64,000 nt of DNA from an uncultured SAR116 cluster alpha proteobacterium (GCA_902618195.1 CACMZO010000002.1:21558-85557), one strand, 5' to 3'; positions 45,533-57,891 are shown, counted from the stretch's first letter. Translations and numbers: made by a program. Notes: generated from the letters alone by a model not told the origin.

Positions 45533-46318
45533 TTAGCCACCCCACCAATAAACACATACAAATAGAAATAACCAGACAACATCTACAAAATGCCAATACC
45601 AAGCTGCTGCTTCAAAACCAAAATGATGTTCGGGTGTGAAATGACCTTTAATTCCTCTAAATAAACATACAGCTAAAAATATTGTTCCAACAAGAACATG
45701 AAACCCATGAAAACCCGTAGCCATGTAAAACGTTGATGCATATATACCGTCTGTGAAGCCAAAAGCTGCATGAGTATACTCATATGCTTGCAATGCGGTA
45801 AAAGCTGCACCTAATAAAACTGTAAGAACTAGACCTGTTATAAAATCTTTTCTATTGCCATGTTGTAAAGCATGGTGAGACCAAGTTACTGTACATCCAG
45901 ATAGAAGAAGTATCATTGTGTTTATTAGTGGAAGATCAAAAGGATCAAAAGTTGTGATATCTGCGGGTGGCCAAACACCTGTATCAGGATAAAGACTTGC
46001 ATCAAAGAAAGCCCAGAAAAAAGCAACAAAAAACATCACCTCTGATGATATAAATAACATCATCCCATAACGCATGCCTATTTGAACTATAGGGGTATGA
46101 TGACCTTGGAATTCAGCCTCTCTAACAACATCTCTCCACCAGAAAAACATTGTAGCTAACACCATTAAAACACCAGCCCCTAAAATGTAAACGGAATAAG
46201 CATATTCATGCATAAACATTGTTAACCCTAACACTAGAGTAAATCCAGCTGCAGAACCAACTGCAGGCCAAGGACTTGGTTCAACTAAATGATATTGATG
46301 TTTTTGATCTCCGCTCAT
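45533..46318 (-). CDS. coxC: Cytochrome c oxidase subunit III
   Basis: 261 aa with seven membrane helices. HQYHLVEPSPWPAVGSAAGF, SSEVMFFVAFFWAFFDASL and HFGFEAAAWYWHFVDVVWLF are classic subunit III motifs. It stabilises the aa3 oxidase and guards proton entry. It is upstream of SURF1 in the cox operon. Confidence 0.97.
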   Translation of the reverse strand: MSGDQKHQYHLVEPSPWPAVGSAAGFTLVLGLTMFMHEYAYSVYILGAGVLMVLATMFFWWRDVVREAEFQGHHTPIVQIGMRYGMMLFISSEVMFFVAFFWAFFDASLYPDTGVWPPADITTFDPFDLPLINTMILLLSGCTVTWSHHALQHGNRKDFITGLVLTVLLGAAFTALQAYEYTHAAFGFTDGIYASTFYMATGFHGFHVLVGTIFLAVCLFRGIKGHFTPEHHFGFEAAAWYWHFVDVVWLFLFVCVYWWGG

Positions 46319-46388
46319 AAATACTCCATAGAATATTTATAAATTAAAATTACATATAAATCAAAGTAATTTGGTTTGAAAATCTTAA

Positions 46389-46925
46389 TTATTCAACCTT
46401 AAAAAAAGTGTATGATAAAGTTATTTCATTTAAAGATTTAAGATTATCATCATTGTCAATTTCAGGATCAATATAAAAACTTACAGGCATTTTAATTTCT
46501 TCATTTGGCATCAATTTCTGATTTATAAAACAAAAACATTCAATTTTCATAAAAACTGAACCAGCTTTTGGAGGTGAAACATTAAATGACGCTGTTCCTG
46601 TAGATGGTTCATTTGATAAGTTTTTAGCGGTATAGTAAATTATTTTTTCAACACCAGGTTTTAATTGAATTTCATCACTAGGTGCAACAAATGCCCAATT
46701 AAGGTCTGGAGAAATATTTGCATCAAATCTTACTTTATACAAACTAGCATCAACTTTTGGACCTGGCGCTAAAGAAGCTTTTTGTGTTGTACCCGCATAC
46801 CCGGTAACTCTACAAAATAAATCATATAAAGGAACAGATGCAAACGATAGACCTAGCATTCCAAAAGCAAAAAGGAAAACGTAGAACACAAAATAAATAT
46901 TTTTAAACTTGGTTGTTTTTTCCAT
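46389..46925 (-). CDS. ctaG: Cytochrome c oxidase assembly protein CtaG/Cox11
   Basis: 178 aa: one N-terminal membrane helix, then a periplasmic beta-sandwich domain. The copper-binding CFCF motif is seen in KIECFCFINQKLMPNEE, and SVPLYDLFCRVTGYAGTTQ is conserved after the helix. It delivers CuB to subunit I. It directly follows the small CoxF-like gene. Confidence 0.96.
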   Translation of the reverse strand: MEKTTKFKNIYFVFYVFLFAFGMLGLSFASVPLYDLFCRVTGYAGTTQKASLAPGPKVDASLYKVRFDANISPDLNWAFVAPSDEIQLKPGVEKIIYYTAKNLSNEPSTGTASFNVSPPKAGSVFMKIECFCFINQKLMPNEEIKMPVSFYIDPEIDNDDNLKSLNEITLSYTFFKVE

Positions 46926-47066
46926 TTAGGTAATATTCATTCTAAGTATTGTTATAAAAAAAAACAGAATGACAAAAAAAATAATTAAAAGTAAAATAGC
47001 GTTGTTTTTTGATTTTCTGTCTTTATAAAATTTTTCAATGAAATTAGGTGTTTTAAAATCGTTCAT
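46926..47066 (-). CDS. CoxF-like small membrane protein of the oxidase operon
   Basis: 46 aa: MNDFKTPNFIEKFYKDRKSK followed by one strongly hydrophobic helix (ILLLIIFFVILFFFITI). Short single-helix ORFs at this point, between ctaB and ctaG, are called CoxF or assembly-related in alphaproteobacteria; the basic N-terminus and one helix fit. ATG at 47066 overlaps the ctaB stop by 1 base (TAATG), and its stop abuts the ctaG ATG. Assignment rests on position and topology, not on a clear motif. Confidence 0.72.
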   Translation of the reverse strand: MNDFKTPNFIEKFYKDRKSKNNAILLLIIFFVILFFFITILRMNIT

Positions 47067-47986
47067 TAAATAAGCCTTACAAGAATTTTATCTATAAGTA
47101 TTAACGAAAAGATTAAAAATAAGTATATTATTGAAAAGTTAAAAACTTTTCTTTCATCATATTTTTTAATTTTCAATAAATTATATGCTTCAAATATAAA
47201 TTTGAACCCAAGAGATAAACTAAAGGCAAGATAAAAAATTGAATTAAAATCAAAAAAATAAGGCAATGTTGAAAATATAACAAGTATTAAAGTATATAAA
47301 AAAATATGCCACTTAGTGGATTTATCTCCTTTGATATTTGGTAACATTGGAATATTAACTAATTTGTATTCTACCTTAGTTTTTAGAGCTAATGCCCAAA
47401 AATGTGGTGGTGTCCATAAAAATATGATTCCAAATAAAATTAATGCCTCTATACCAAAAGAACCCGTTGAACACACATATCCAATTACAGGTGGAAAGGC
47501 ACCAGAAGCACCACCAATAACAATATTTTGATAAGAATATCTTTTTAAAAATATAGTGTAAAAAACCGCATAAAAAATTATTGTAAAAAAAAGTAAAAAT
47601 CCAGCTAGCCAATTTATACATAGACCTAAGATTACAATTGACAAAATACTTCCAATCAAGCCAAATGCTAACGCATCTGATGGTTCAATTTTTCCTTTTG
47701 GAATAGGACGATTTTTGGTTCTTTCCATCATTGAATCGACGTCCCTGTCATACCATTGATTAAGGACTCCAGATGAACCTGCACCCAAAGCAATAGCTAA
47801 AATACCTATCATAGATAAATAAGGATTTAAGATAGTTTCTGTTGAAAACACTCCACAGAAGTAACCTATTAATGCAGTAAAAATTACTAAAGACATAACT
47901 CTAGGTTTCATCAATTGGAAGAAATCACTTATTGAAGAAATGTTATTATCTAAAATTTCTCCATCATTTTGTAATATAGTTGTCAA
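47066..47986 (-). CDS. ctaB: Protoheme IX farnesyltransferase (heme O synthase)
   Basis: 306 aa UbiA-superfamily membrane protein. LNQWYDRDVDSMMERTKNRP is the first aspartate motif and the second lies near NIKGDKSTKWHIFLYT; LMKPRVMSLVIFTALIGYFCG is the typical N-terminal helix. It converts heme B to heme O as the first step to heme A for CoxA. CtaA, which completes heme A, is not in the window. Confidence 0.96.
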   Translation of the reverse strand: MTTILQNDGEILDNNISSISDFFQLMKPRVMSLVIFTALIGYFCGVFSTETILNPYLSMIGILAIALGAGSSGVLNQWYDRDVDSMMERTKNRPIPKGKIEPSDALAFGLIGSILSIVILGLCINWLAGFLLFFTIIFYAVFYTIFLKRYSYQNIVIGGASGAFPPVIGYVCSTGSFGIEALILFGIIFLWTPPHFWALALKTKVEYKLVNIPMLPNIKGDKSTKWHIFLYTLILVIFSTLPYFFDFNSIFYLAFSLSLGFKFIFEAYNLLKIKKYDERKVFNFSIIYLFLIFSLILIDKILVRLI

Positions 47987-48006
47987 TTGAATACCGCTAA
48001 ATTTAA

Positions 48007-50447
<2,441 letters not shown>

Positions 50448-50568
50448 ATTTGAATTCTTTTTATTTATATTTATTATTTAATCTTTTTAAATAAAATTTC
50501 TAGTAAAAATGTTTTTTTTTTTCAATTAATGCTTAAATTGTATTACAATTAAAAAGAATTAAGGAATT
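50448..50568. promoter_or_regulatory. Divergent intergenic region between coxB and tldD
   Basis: 121 bases, AT-rich, with a T-run at 50511-50522. It holds one small inverted repeat, AATTGT-ATT-ACAATT at 50536-50550, close to where the tldD promoter should sit. No confident promoter elements. Both genes must start transcription here. Confidence 0.35.
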
Positions 50569-52014
50569 ATGTCTGAACAAGTTACAATAAAAGCAACAGA
50601 TAAATTATTTTTTGAACATAATGACATCTCTAAAACTAAGACGTTTGACTGTGTAAATACTACATTAAATAATTGTAATGGTGGTGAACTTTATTTTGAA
50701 AATACAGATTTTGAAACGCTGTATTTTACAGATTCAAGAATACAAAATATATCACAAAGTTCATCTCAAGGTTTTGGTTTTAGATCTATTAAAGACGATA
50801 CTGTAGCCTTCTCATGTTCAGATAATATTTCTTATGAAAATATTATTAATGCTTCAAAGACAGTTAATTCAATTATTAACTCAAAAAATAAGGATGATAC
50901 AGTTTATAAAAAAAATCAGAACATTAAACCATTGTATATTTCTAAAAATCCACTGACAAACTTAGAATTTTCAAAAAAAATTATGCTTTTAGAAAAGATA
51001 AATAATTTTGCAAGAAAATTAGATAATAGAGTTGTTCAAGTGTCAATCTCACTAACAGGTAGTTATTCACATATTCAAATATTAAAAAAAGATTATGAAA
51101 ATCATGCTGATTTAAGACCTTTAGTAAGATTGAATGTTCAAATTGTTGTTGAATCAAATGATAAAAAATCTTCTGGGTCTTCTGGCTGCGGAGGGAGATC
51201 TTTATATGATGAATGGATTGACGAAAAAAACTGGAAAAGAAAAGTTAAAGAGGCGTTAAGATTAGCTGTTTTAAATTTGGATGCCAAACCTGCTCCAGCC
51301 GGTGAGTTACCTGTTGTTCTAGGTCATGGTTGGCCAGGAGTTATGTTACATGAAGCAGTTGGGCATGGATTAGAAGGTGATTTCAATAGAAAAGGTACAT
51401 CACTATATTCAAATAAAATTGGAGAAAGAGTTGCCTCTAAAGGTGTAAACGTATTTGATGATGGAACAATTATCAATAGAAGAGGTTCATTAACAATTGA
51501 TGATGAAGGAGTACCTTCACAAAAAAACTTACTAATTGAAGATGGAATTCTTGTAAAATATATGCAAGACACTCAAAACGCTTATTTAATGGATGTTGAA
51601 CCCACGGGTAATGGAAGAAGACAATCTTTTGCTCATTGCCCAATGCCAAGGATGACAAATACTTACCTAGATAATGGTTCTTTCTCTCCAAAAGAAATTA
51701 TAGAAAGTGTAGATAAGGGTATCTATGCTGTGAATTTTGGAGGAGGTCAAGTCGATATTACTAGTGGTGACTTTGTTTTTTCTTCCTCAGAAGCTTATAT
51801 GATTGAAAATGGTAAAATTAAATATCCTATAAAAGGAGCTACTTTGATTGGTAATGGGGCAAATGCAATGCATAAAATTAAAATGATCGGAAACGATCTT
51901 AAACTTGATGAAGGTATTGGCACTTGCGGAAAAGATGGTCAAGGTGTCCCTGTGGGTGTTGGACAACCTACATTATTGATGGACGGCATTACTATTGGTG
52001 GAACAAATATTTAG
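50569..52014 (+). CDS. tldD: Metalloprotease TldD
   Basis: 481 aa, identical in length to E. coli TldD. The zinc motif is H261-E262-AVG-H265 in MLHEAVGHGLEGDFNRKG; MPRMTNTYL and NFGGGQVDITSGDF are family marks. With PmbA (TldE, at 62250 here) it forms a heterodimeric protease cutting unfolded peptides threaded through a narrow tunnel. It has a fair Shine-Dalgarno AAGGAA and converges on gshA with a 4-base overlap. Confidence 0.97.
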   Translation: MSEQVTIKATDKLFFEHNDISKTKTFDCVNTTLNNCNGGELYFENTDFETLYFTDSRIQNISQSSSQGFGFRSIKDDTVAFSCSDNISYENIINASKTVNSIINSKNKDDTVYKKNQNIKPLYISKNPLTNLEFSKKIMLLEKINNFARKLDNRVVQVSISLTGSYSHIQILKKDYENHADLRPLVRLNVQIVVESNDKKSSGSSGCGGRSLYDEWIDEKNWKRKVKEALRLAVLNLDAKPAPAGELPVVLGHGWPGVMLHEAVGHGLEGDFNRKGTSLYSNKIGERVASKGVNVFDDGTIINRRGSLTIDDEGVPSQKNLLIEDGILVKYMQDTQNAYLMDVEPTGNGRRQSFAHCPMPRMTNTYLDNGSFSPKEIIESVDKGIYAVNFGGGQVDITSGDFVFSSSEAYMIENGKIKYPIKGATLIGNGANAMHKIKMIGNDLKLDEGIGTCGKDGQGVPVGVGQPTLLMDGITIGGTNI

Positions 52015-53366
52015 TTATTAATTGTAAAAATTTTACTAATATCTTTTTCCCAAGCACCATTAAATTTTCTTAACAACTCATCGGCCGATGTTTCTTGATT
52101 TTCTAAAATATTTAATAATGGGTCTAAAAATTGTGTTTCACTCACCCCATTTCTGTCATTAAAATTTCTTCTCTTAAGACCTTCATAAGAGATATTCAAA
52201 AGATCTTTAGCTACATTAATTATTTTAGATGAACCTATAATCCCATTTAATCCAAATTTAGCAACAGAGATTCTACTTTCTTCTAACAAGGAAACATTCA
52301 TAAATTTTTTTGCAACATGGAACGCTTCATCTAAACTTTTTTCATCATATAAAAGCCCTACCCAAAAAGCAGGTAATGCACAAATTCTATTCCATGGACC
52401 TCCATCCGCACCTCTCATCTCTAAGTATTGTTTTAATCTAACCTCAGGGAAAGCAACAGTCACATGATCTTCCCAATCTGACATTGTAGGAAATTTACCT
52501 TCAAATCCATCTAGTTTTCCATTCAAAAATTTTGCAAATGATTTTCCAGCAGCGTTATGATATTTGCCTTTGTCGTAAACAAAATACATTGGCACAGATA
52601 AAAGATATTCTGTCCAAGCTTCATATCCAAAATCTTTACTAAAAACAATATCTGGGAAACCAGATCTTTTACTATCTGTATCTGTCCAGGTATATGCCCT
52701 TAAAGATGAATAGTTGCTGATTTTACCTTCAATAAATGGAGAATTTGAAAATAAAGCAGTTGCAATAGGTTGCAATGCCAAAGAAGTTTTAAATTTTTTA
52801 ACCATATCCATTTCATCTGAATAATCTAAATTAACCTGTATGGTGCAAGTTCTTATCATCATGTCTATTCCAAGTTTCCCGACTTTTGGCATATGATTTT
52901 TCATAATTTTATATCTATTTTTTGGCATCCAATTTATTTGATCTCTTTTCGAAATAGGATCAAATCCCAAACCAAGCATTACAAAATCCAACTCATTAGA
53001 AATTTTTCTCATCAAATTCAGATGCAAACCCGCCTCATTACATGTCATATGTAAATTTCTTAAAGGTGCACCAGATAATTCAAATTGTCCTCCAGGTTCA
53101 AGAGATATAGAAGAACCTGATTTATGTTTCAATCCAATTAAATTGTTACCTTCATTAATTTTCTCCCAATCTTCTTCTTCTGCAATTTTAATTAAAATAG
53201 TTTTGATTCCATTTAAATCTTCATAACCCAATCTTTTAAAGTCATTTTTTTTAAATAAAAATTTTTCATGTTCAGTTCCAATAAGCCAATCATCTCTTTT
53301 CTTTTCACCTTCTTTGAACCACTGGAAAATTTTATCAAGATTTAATGTTTGTTTATTGTCCATCAC
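52011..53366 (-). CDS. gshA: Glutamate-cysteine ligase (plant/alphaproteobacterial type)
   Basis: 451 aa. GTEHEKFLF, EPGGQFELSGAPL and MIRTCTIQVNLDYSDE are the carboxylate-amine-ligase motifs of the GCS2/plant-like class; EMRGADGGPWNRICALPAFW is also diagnostic. It makes gamma-glutamylcysteine for glutathione. It is 22 bases after rsmE, in an order common in alphaproteobacteria. Glutathione would support the peroxiredoxin in this window. Confidence 0.95.
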   Translation of the reverse strand: MMDNKQTLNLDKIFQWFKEGEKKRDDWLIGTEHEKFLFKKNDFKRLGYEDLNGIKTILIKIAEEEDWEKINEGNNLIGLKHKSGSSISLEPGGQFELSGAPLRNLHMTCNEAGLHLNLMRKISNELDFVMLGLGFDPISKRDQINWMPKNRYKIMKNHMPKVGKLGIDMMIRTCTIQVNLDYSDEMDMVKKFKTSLALQPIATALFSNSPFIEGKISNYSSLRAYTWTDTDSKRSGFPDIVFSKDFGYEAWTEYLLSVPMYFVYDKGKYHNAAGKSFAKFLNGKLDGFEGKFPTMSDWEDHVTVAFPEVRLKQYLEMRGADGGPWNRICALPAFWVGLLYDEKSLDEAFHVAKKFMNVSLLEESRISVAKFGLNGIIGSSKIINVAKDLLNISYEGLKRRNFNDRNGVSETQFLDPLLNILENQETSADELLRKFNGAWEKDISKIFTINN

Positions 53367-53388
53367 TAACTAAGTCTCTTATAATTCA

Positions 53389-54114
53389 TTAATTTATCTT
53401 ATAACTTGAGTTAATTATATTTAAATAAGATAGACCAACTATTGCAGCAGTATCAGATCTTAAAATGGTCTTACCGAAACTTATAGGAAAAACGAATTTA
53501 AAAGTTTTTAACATCTCACTCTCTTCCATAGAAAACCCACCTTCTGGTCCAATTAATAAAGATGATTTAACAAAATTTTTTTTATTTAGGATAGTTAAAT
53601 TTTTATTAATTTTTAAAATTTCATCTGCATATAAAATACTTCTATTTTTATCCCATTTTTTCAATAAAGCCTGCATTGTCTGTAAATCACTAATTTCTGG
53701 AATTGAAATTCTATTTGACTGTTCGCTAGCTTCCTTAGCAATAGCATACATTCTATTCATATTTATATCTCTGATAGATGATCTTTCAGTTAAAACTGGA
53801 AAAATCTTCTTTACACCTAACTCTGTTGCTTTTTGTATAATAAAATCAATTTTATTTTTTTTTACTAATGAAAAGATAAGAAAAATATCATTAAGAATTT
53901 CAGTATTTTTTGAGTGTTCAAAAATTTTTAAGGTTGTTTCATCTTTTTGTATTTTTAATATTTTAGAAAAAAACTCCTTATCATTTTCATTAAATAAATT
54001 AATTTGATCATTTTCTTTGCATCGCATTACATTTTTTAAGTAATGAGTATCATTTTTCCTTAATACAATTGTCTTATTCAATGAAAGTTTTTGACTACAA
54101 TATAACCTTATCAT
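53389..54114 (-). CDS. rsmE: 16S rRNA m3U1498 methyltransferase RsmE
   Basis: About 241 aa from ATG 54114 (MIRLYCSQKL), the usual RsmE N-terminus; ATG 54135 would add seven residues. The N-terminal PUA-like part (HYLKNVMRCKENDQI) is followed by the SPOUT knot with SLLIGPEGGFSMEE and ILRSDTAAIVGLSYL. Methylates U1498 in 16S rRNA. Co-directional with gshA. Confidence 0.93.
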   Translation of the reverse strand: MIRLYCSQKLSLNKTIVLRKNDTHYLKNVMRCKENDQINLFNENDKEFFSKILKIQKDETTLKIFEHSKNTEILNDIFLIFSLVKKNKIDFIIQKATELGVKKIFPVLTERSSIRDINMNRMYAIAKEASEQSNRISIPEISDLQTMQALLKKWDKNRSILYADEILKINKNLTILNKKNFVKSSLLIGPEGGFSMEESEMLKTFKFVFPISFGKTILRSDTAAIVGLSYLNIINSSYKIN

Positions 54115-54194
54115 TTTATTTAATTTTGTTTTCATTGTTATTTTTATTTATCATATATAATAACAACAATTTATACATATATTTACTATTAAAT

Positions 54195-55103
54195 ATGAAA
54201 ATAAAAACAGACATGCCTGAAAAGGGTTGGTGGGATATATTACCAAAAACAACGCATAAATGGATTAGGTTAGGTAGGTTCGACAGACCAATAGGAAGTT
54301 GGCTATTATTACTTCCGTGTCTTTGGACAATTCCAATTTTTTTAAATTCAATAACTAAATTATTTGAAATGTACTTAATATTTATAATCGGTGCTTTTTC
54401 AATGAGAGCCGCTGGCTGTATAATTAATGATCTATGGGACAGGGACATTGACAGAAAAATTTCTAGAACTCGTTTAAGGCCAATTGCAAGTGGAGAAATA
54501 TCTCCAAAAGAGGCCTTTGGATTTTTAATAATTCTTTTGTCAGTTTCTTTATTGTGCTTATTAAACTTAAATAAATTTACTTGGTTAATCGCTTTATCTT
54601 CTCTCCCATTAATTATATTATATCCACTTGCAAAAAGAGTAACAAAATGGCCTCAATTTGTATTAGGAATAACATTTAGTTGGGGAGTTCCCACGGCGTG
54701 GGCTGCTACTAATACAGAATTTAATATTGGAATTTTTTTTCTTTATTTAGGAACTGTTTCTTGGATCATAGGTTATGACACTATATATGGTTATCAAGAT
54801 AAATCTGAAGATAAAGTCTACAACATAAAAAATACAGCAATCACAACTGAAGATTATTATGTTAAATTTATAATGCTCTTCTACATAATTTCTATTTTAA
54901 ATTTTCTGATAGCAGGCATTATTTTAAAAATACATTTTGGTTGGTATATAGGTCTATTTTTTATGTTTATTCATTTTACATATCAAATTAAAAAGGCAAA
55001 AACCATTAATAGAAATGATGCATTAAAACTATTTAAATCCAATAAGGTTGCAGGATTATTTTTAACTTTGGGATCAATGTCTAAATTTTTAGAGATGGTC
55101 TAA
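54195..55103 (+). CDS. ubiA: 4-hydroxybenzoate polyprenyltransferase UbiA
   Basis: About 302 aa from ATG 54195 (MKIKTDMPEKGWWDILPKT); the open frame continues back to 54069 into the rsmE region, but that part is a hydrophobic run not found in UbiA. Aspartate motifs are INDLWDRDIDRKISRTRLRP and DTIYGYQDKSEDK. Makes 3-polyprenyl-4-hydroxybenzoate for ubiquinone. It converges on blh with a 23-base overlap. Confidence 0.94.
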   Translation: MKIKTDMPEKGWWDILPKTTHKWIRLGRFDRPIGSWLLLLPCLWTIPIFLNSITKLFEMYLIFIIGAFSMRAAGCIINDLWDRDIDRKISRTRLRPIASGEISPKEAFGFLIILLSVSLLCLLNLNKFTWLIALSSLPLIILYPLAKRVTKWPQFVLGITFSWGVPTAWAATNTEFNIGIFFLYLGTVSWIIGYDTIYGYQDKSEDKVYNIKNTAITTEDYYVKFIMLFYIISILNFLIAGIILKIHFGWYIGLFFMFIHFTYQIKKAKTINRNDALKLFKSNKVAGLFLTLGSMSKFLEMV

Positions 55104-55890
55104 AATATAGATCTACTAATATCATATGAGGAAAGGTTAAGGCAGCAAGACCAATAAATGTTACTTTAATTATAGAGTGATCTAGAGAAATACTAAAATT
55201 TAAATATGTTAAAATCAAAAAACCTAAAACCCAGGTTAAAAGTGTAAAAAATAAAAACATGTTTCTAATATTTTTGTTAGACAAATTATTTCTTAATGAT
55301 GGCAATATTCTCTTGATGTGGTTAAAACTATGAATGAAACAAAAGTAAAAAGAAAAAGCAAAAATTGCATTTGTTGTATAAATGATCATAGATATTAAAA
55401 AAATACGAATAATGTAATTTTTTTTAATTTCATCAAAATTTATATAAAAGTGAAATGGCAATAATATTAACCATAGGTATAAGCCATATTTTAAAATTAA
55501 CCAAAGATCTTCAGTGTTGTGATTATTTAAAAGAATTTGGTAAATTGAATTAACTTCATTTAAATGAAAAAAACTGATTCCAAAAATTACAATTCCTCCA
55601 TTTATATATGCTGATAACCAACATTTATAGCTTTTAGACCAACTTATATCACCCAGTCCAAAATGAATAATACTTACAAACAAGAAAATAATCAGAGTAA
55701 TATTAGGGATTAAATACCATATCAGTGCAATAGCTAAGGCTAAGAATGAATAACAAAATATAAAAAAAAATTTTGATTTTATATTCTCATAATAACCTAA
55801 TGTTAATGCTATTGAAGCATCAAAAGCACCATGAGGGACTCCAAAAACAAAAATCAAGATCAAAGATAAATAATCTAATAAATCAAACAT
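55081..55890 (-). CDS. blh: Brp/Blh-family beta-carotene 15,15'-dioxygenase
   Basis: 269 aa, about seven membrane helices. The iron-ligand histidines are visible in VPHGAFDA, SIIHFGLGD, CFIHSFNHI and FPHMILVD, all expected in Blh. It splits beta-carotene into two retinals, the chromophore of the proteorhodopsin at 59437. It ends the crt operon, 10 bases after crtY. Confidence 0.95.
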   Translation of the reverse strand: MFDLLDYLSLILIFVFGVPHGAFDASIALTLGYYENIKSKFFFIFCYSFLALAIALIWYLIPNITLIIFLFVSIIHFGLGDISWSKSYKCWLSAYINGGIVIFGISFFHLNEVNSIYQILLNNHNTEDLWLILKYGLYLWLILLPFHFYINFDEIKKNYIIRIFLISMIIYTTNAIFAFSFYFCFIHSFNHIKRILPSLRNNLSNKNIRNMFLFFTLLTWVLGFLILTYLNFSISLDHSIIKVTFIGLAALTFPHMILVDLYFRPSLKI

Positions 55891-55900
55891 TAATTAATTT

Positions 55901-56995
55901 TCAATTTTTTTTAATATACTGCCATATTGCACGCAAAAATAAAAGTTTTGGTAAAGAATATATAATTTTTAACCAAGTCTTCAAACTTTGATTACCATTC
56001 ATAAATAAGGCCATTTCATCTCCAGATAATCTACTATTCATTTTGTAAAATAAATCTGGAAAAATCTTAGGATTTTTTTCCAGAGCTTTTATAAAAATTT
56101 TATCCATGAACAGACTAAATTTAGTATGGATAATATTATTAATTTTTAAGTTATTATTTAATTGATAAATAATGTTACTAATTTGCTTTTGAATATAAAT
56201 AAAAGTGTAACCCGAAGAAGGTTTTGTTGCCCCACCTCTCGTTCCAATACTAACAGAATTTTCTAGTGAAAAATTCATATATTGCATTGGTATTATACCT
56301 TTTTCTTCTTTAAGCACTTTAAAAAAATTAGTATTAAAATTTTCTTTTAAATAAGAATTAATAGCACTTAAATAAAATTTTCTATCTTCAATATTTTTTG
56401 AAAATAAAGTAGATTCTATTAATGCTTTTTTCTTTGAAAAAGGTATAACATAGATAAAATGTAATCCACGCGATTGATTACATCTAAAATCCATAAGGAT
56501 AACAGTAGATGGGTCAAATTTATTTTCATTAGTCTCAATAGTTAAGCCTATAAAATGCTGTAATAAGATATTTTTATTAAAGGTTATATTCCTACAATCA
56601 AAAAAATAATCTCCTTCAATAAGTTTTTTATCAACAAAAAATTTTGAATTTTTATCTTCAACCTTTTTTTTTATCATTTTTACATTTGAATTATGTATTT
56701 TGCCCTTACAAAAATTTATCCATTTTTTTTTATTAATTAAACAATATGGATGCTGGTTTGAATAAAATGTTTTTTCATTCCTGTAATTTATAATTTTCCA
56801 TTTATTCCATTTAAGACAAATTTTATCAAAATCATTAGAATATTTATTACTCCAAAAACCCCAATAATGATCCTTTTCATCATTTTCAGTCCCTAAATAA
56901 AATTTAAATGTCGCATCTTTAACTTCTTGTGATCTCCTTATGAAAGAAAACCCTGCACAACCACCACCAAAGATATTGATATTTTTTTTTTTCAT
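55901..56995 (-). CDS. crtY: Lycopene beta-cyclase CrtY
   Basis: 364 aa FAD-type CrtY. INIFGGGCAGFSFIRR is the dinucleotide loop, FFDCRN and ILMDFRCNQSRGLHFIYVIPF follow, and GTRGGATKPSSGYTFIYIQ is typical of bacterial CrtY. It forms the two beta-rings of beta-carotene. It overlaps crtB by 4 bases (ATGA). Confidence 0.94.
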   Translation of the reverse strand: MKKKNINIFGGGCAGFSFIRRSQEVKDATFKFYLGTENDEKDHYWGFWSNKYSNDFDKICLKWNKWKIINYRNEKTFYSNQHPYCLINKKKWINFCKGKIHNSNVKMIKKKVEDKNSKFFVDKKLIEGDYFFDCRNITFNKNILLQHFIGLTIETNENKFDPSTVILMDFRCNQSRGLHFIYVIPFSKKKALIESTLFSKNIEDRKFYLSAINSYLKENFNTNFFKVLKEEKGIIPMQYMNFSLENSVSIGTRGGATKPSSGYTFIYIQKQISNIIYQLNNNLKINNIIHTKFSLFMDKIFIKALEKNPKIFPDLFYKMNSRLSGDEMALFMNGNQSLKTWLKIIYSLPKLLFLRAIWQYIKKN

Positions 56996-57891
56996 AAAAT
57001 CTCTTTTAAATGTCTATGCAAACTTTGATCATGTTTTGGAAACTTAAGTTTGAAAAAAACAGATATATTTATAAAAGTCTTTAATGAAAGTTTAAGTTTT
57101 TCAAAATTTGTTGTATATATTCTTCCTCTATACCAAACAAAATTATTTTTTTTTAATTTAACTCCAATTTCTCTATAAATATTTGAAGCAATACTAATAG
57201 CAATTCTAAATTTAAAATTTAAAAAAACTAATCCTTTATTTCCACTTCTGTAATATAATTCAGAAGTCAGTAAAATTTTTTTTATAGCATCTTTTAAAAT
57301 TAAGTGATTTGAATGATTATAATCTTTAGTTAAAATTAAGATTTCCTTTGGAGTTAAATCATTAATAAATTTACCTGGCAAATAACGTCTATTAAGTTTT
57401 GCATCTTCTTCTATATCTCTTAAAATATTAGTTAACTGCATAGCTATACCTAAATCAATAGCGAAATTTAAAGAATTTTTATCTTTACATTCGAGAGCAA
57501 TACACATTAACACGCCTACAGTGCCTGCAACTCTATAACAATATAAAATTAATTGTTCTTCAGTTTTTATTCTAACTAATTTTTGATCAAAGATTAGACC
57601 GTGAATAAGATCTATAATTTTACTTTTGGCTAACTCACAATTTTTCAAATAGCTAGGAACATAAACATTATTTTCTTCTAATTTTTGATAATCATTTTTC
57701 TTAATTAAATCTAAAATGAAGTTTAACTTTATAAAATTTTCATCTTTTGTGTTGGTATCAGCTATATCATCCAACAATCTACAAAAAGAGTATAATTCAG
57801 CGCACCTAACAAAATATTTTTTTGGTAATAATTTACCAGCCCAATAAAAACTTTTTCCATTTTGTCTCAGAATTTCTAGATGATTACTCAT
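56992..57891 (-). CDS. crtB: Phytoene synthase CrtB
   Basis: 299 aa all-helical prenyl synthase. The two aspartate-rich motifs are LLDDIADTNTKDE and LTNILRDIEEDAKLNRRYLP. It joins two GGPP to phytoene. It overlaps crtI by 8 bases. A GGPP synthase (CrtE/IspA) gene is needed but is not in the window. Confidence 0.96.
   Translation of the reverse strand: MSNHLEILRQNGKSFYWAGKLLPKKYFVRCAELYSFCRLLDDIADTNTKDENFIKLNFILDLIKKNDYQKLEENNVYVPSYLKNCELAKSKIIDLIHGLIFDQKLVRIKTEEQLILYCYRVAGTVGVLMCIALECKDKNSLNFAIDLGIAMQLTNILRDIEEDAKLNRRYLPGKFINDLTPKEILILTKDYNHSNHLILKDAIKKILLTSELYYRSGNKGLVFLNFKFRIAISIASNIYREIGVKLKKNNFVWYRGRIYTTNFEKLKLSLKTFINISVFFKLKFPKHDQSLHRHLKEIL

Noticed and set aside
45519..45602. Longer SURF1 start inside coxC
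   Set aside because: It would overlap coxC by 70 bases and adds a Cys-rich tail that is the shadow of the coxC C-terminus; the MKSIQF start is family-like.
50536..50550. AATTGT-ATT-ACAATT as a regulator site for tldD or coxB
   Set aside because: Short, pure AT-rich half-sites with no clear promoter next to them; kept only as a note.
54069..54194. N-terminal extension of UbiA
   Set aside because: The open frame adds a hydrophobic stretch overlapping the rsmE start; UbiA proteins start near the MKIKTDMPEKGW segment.
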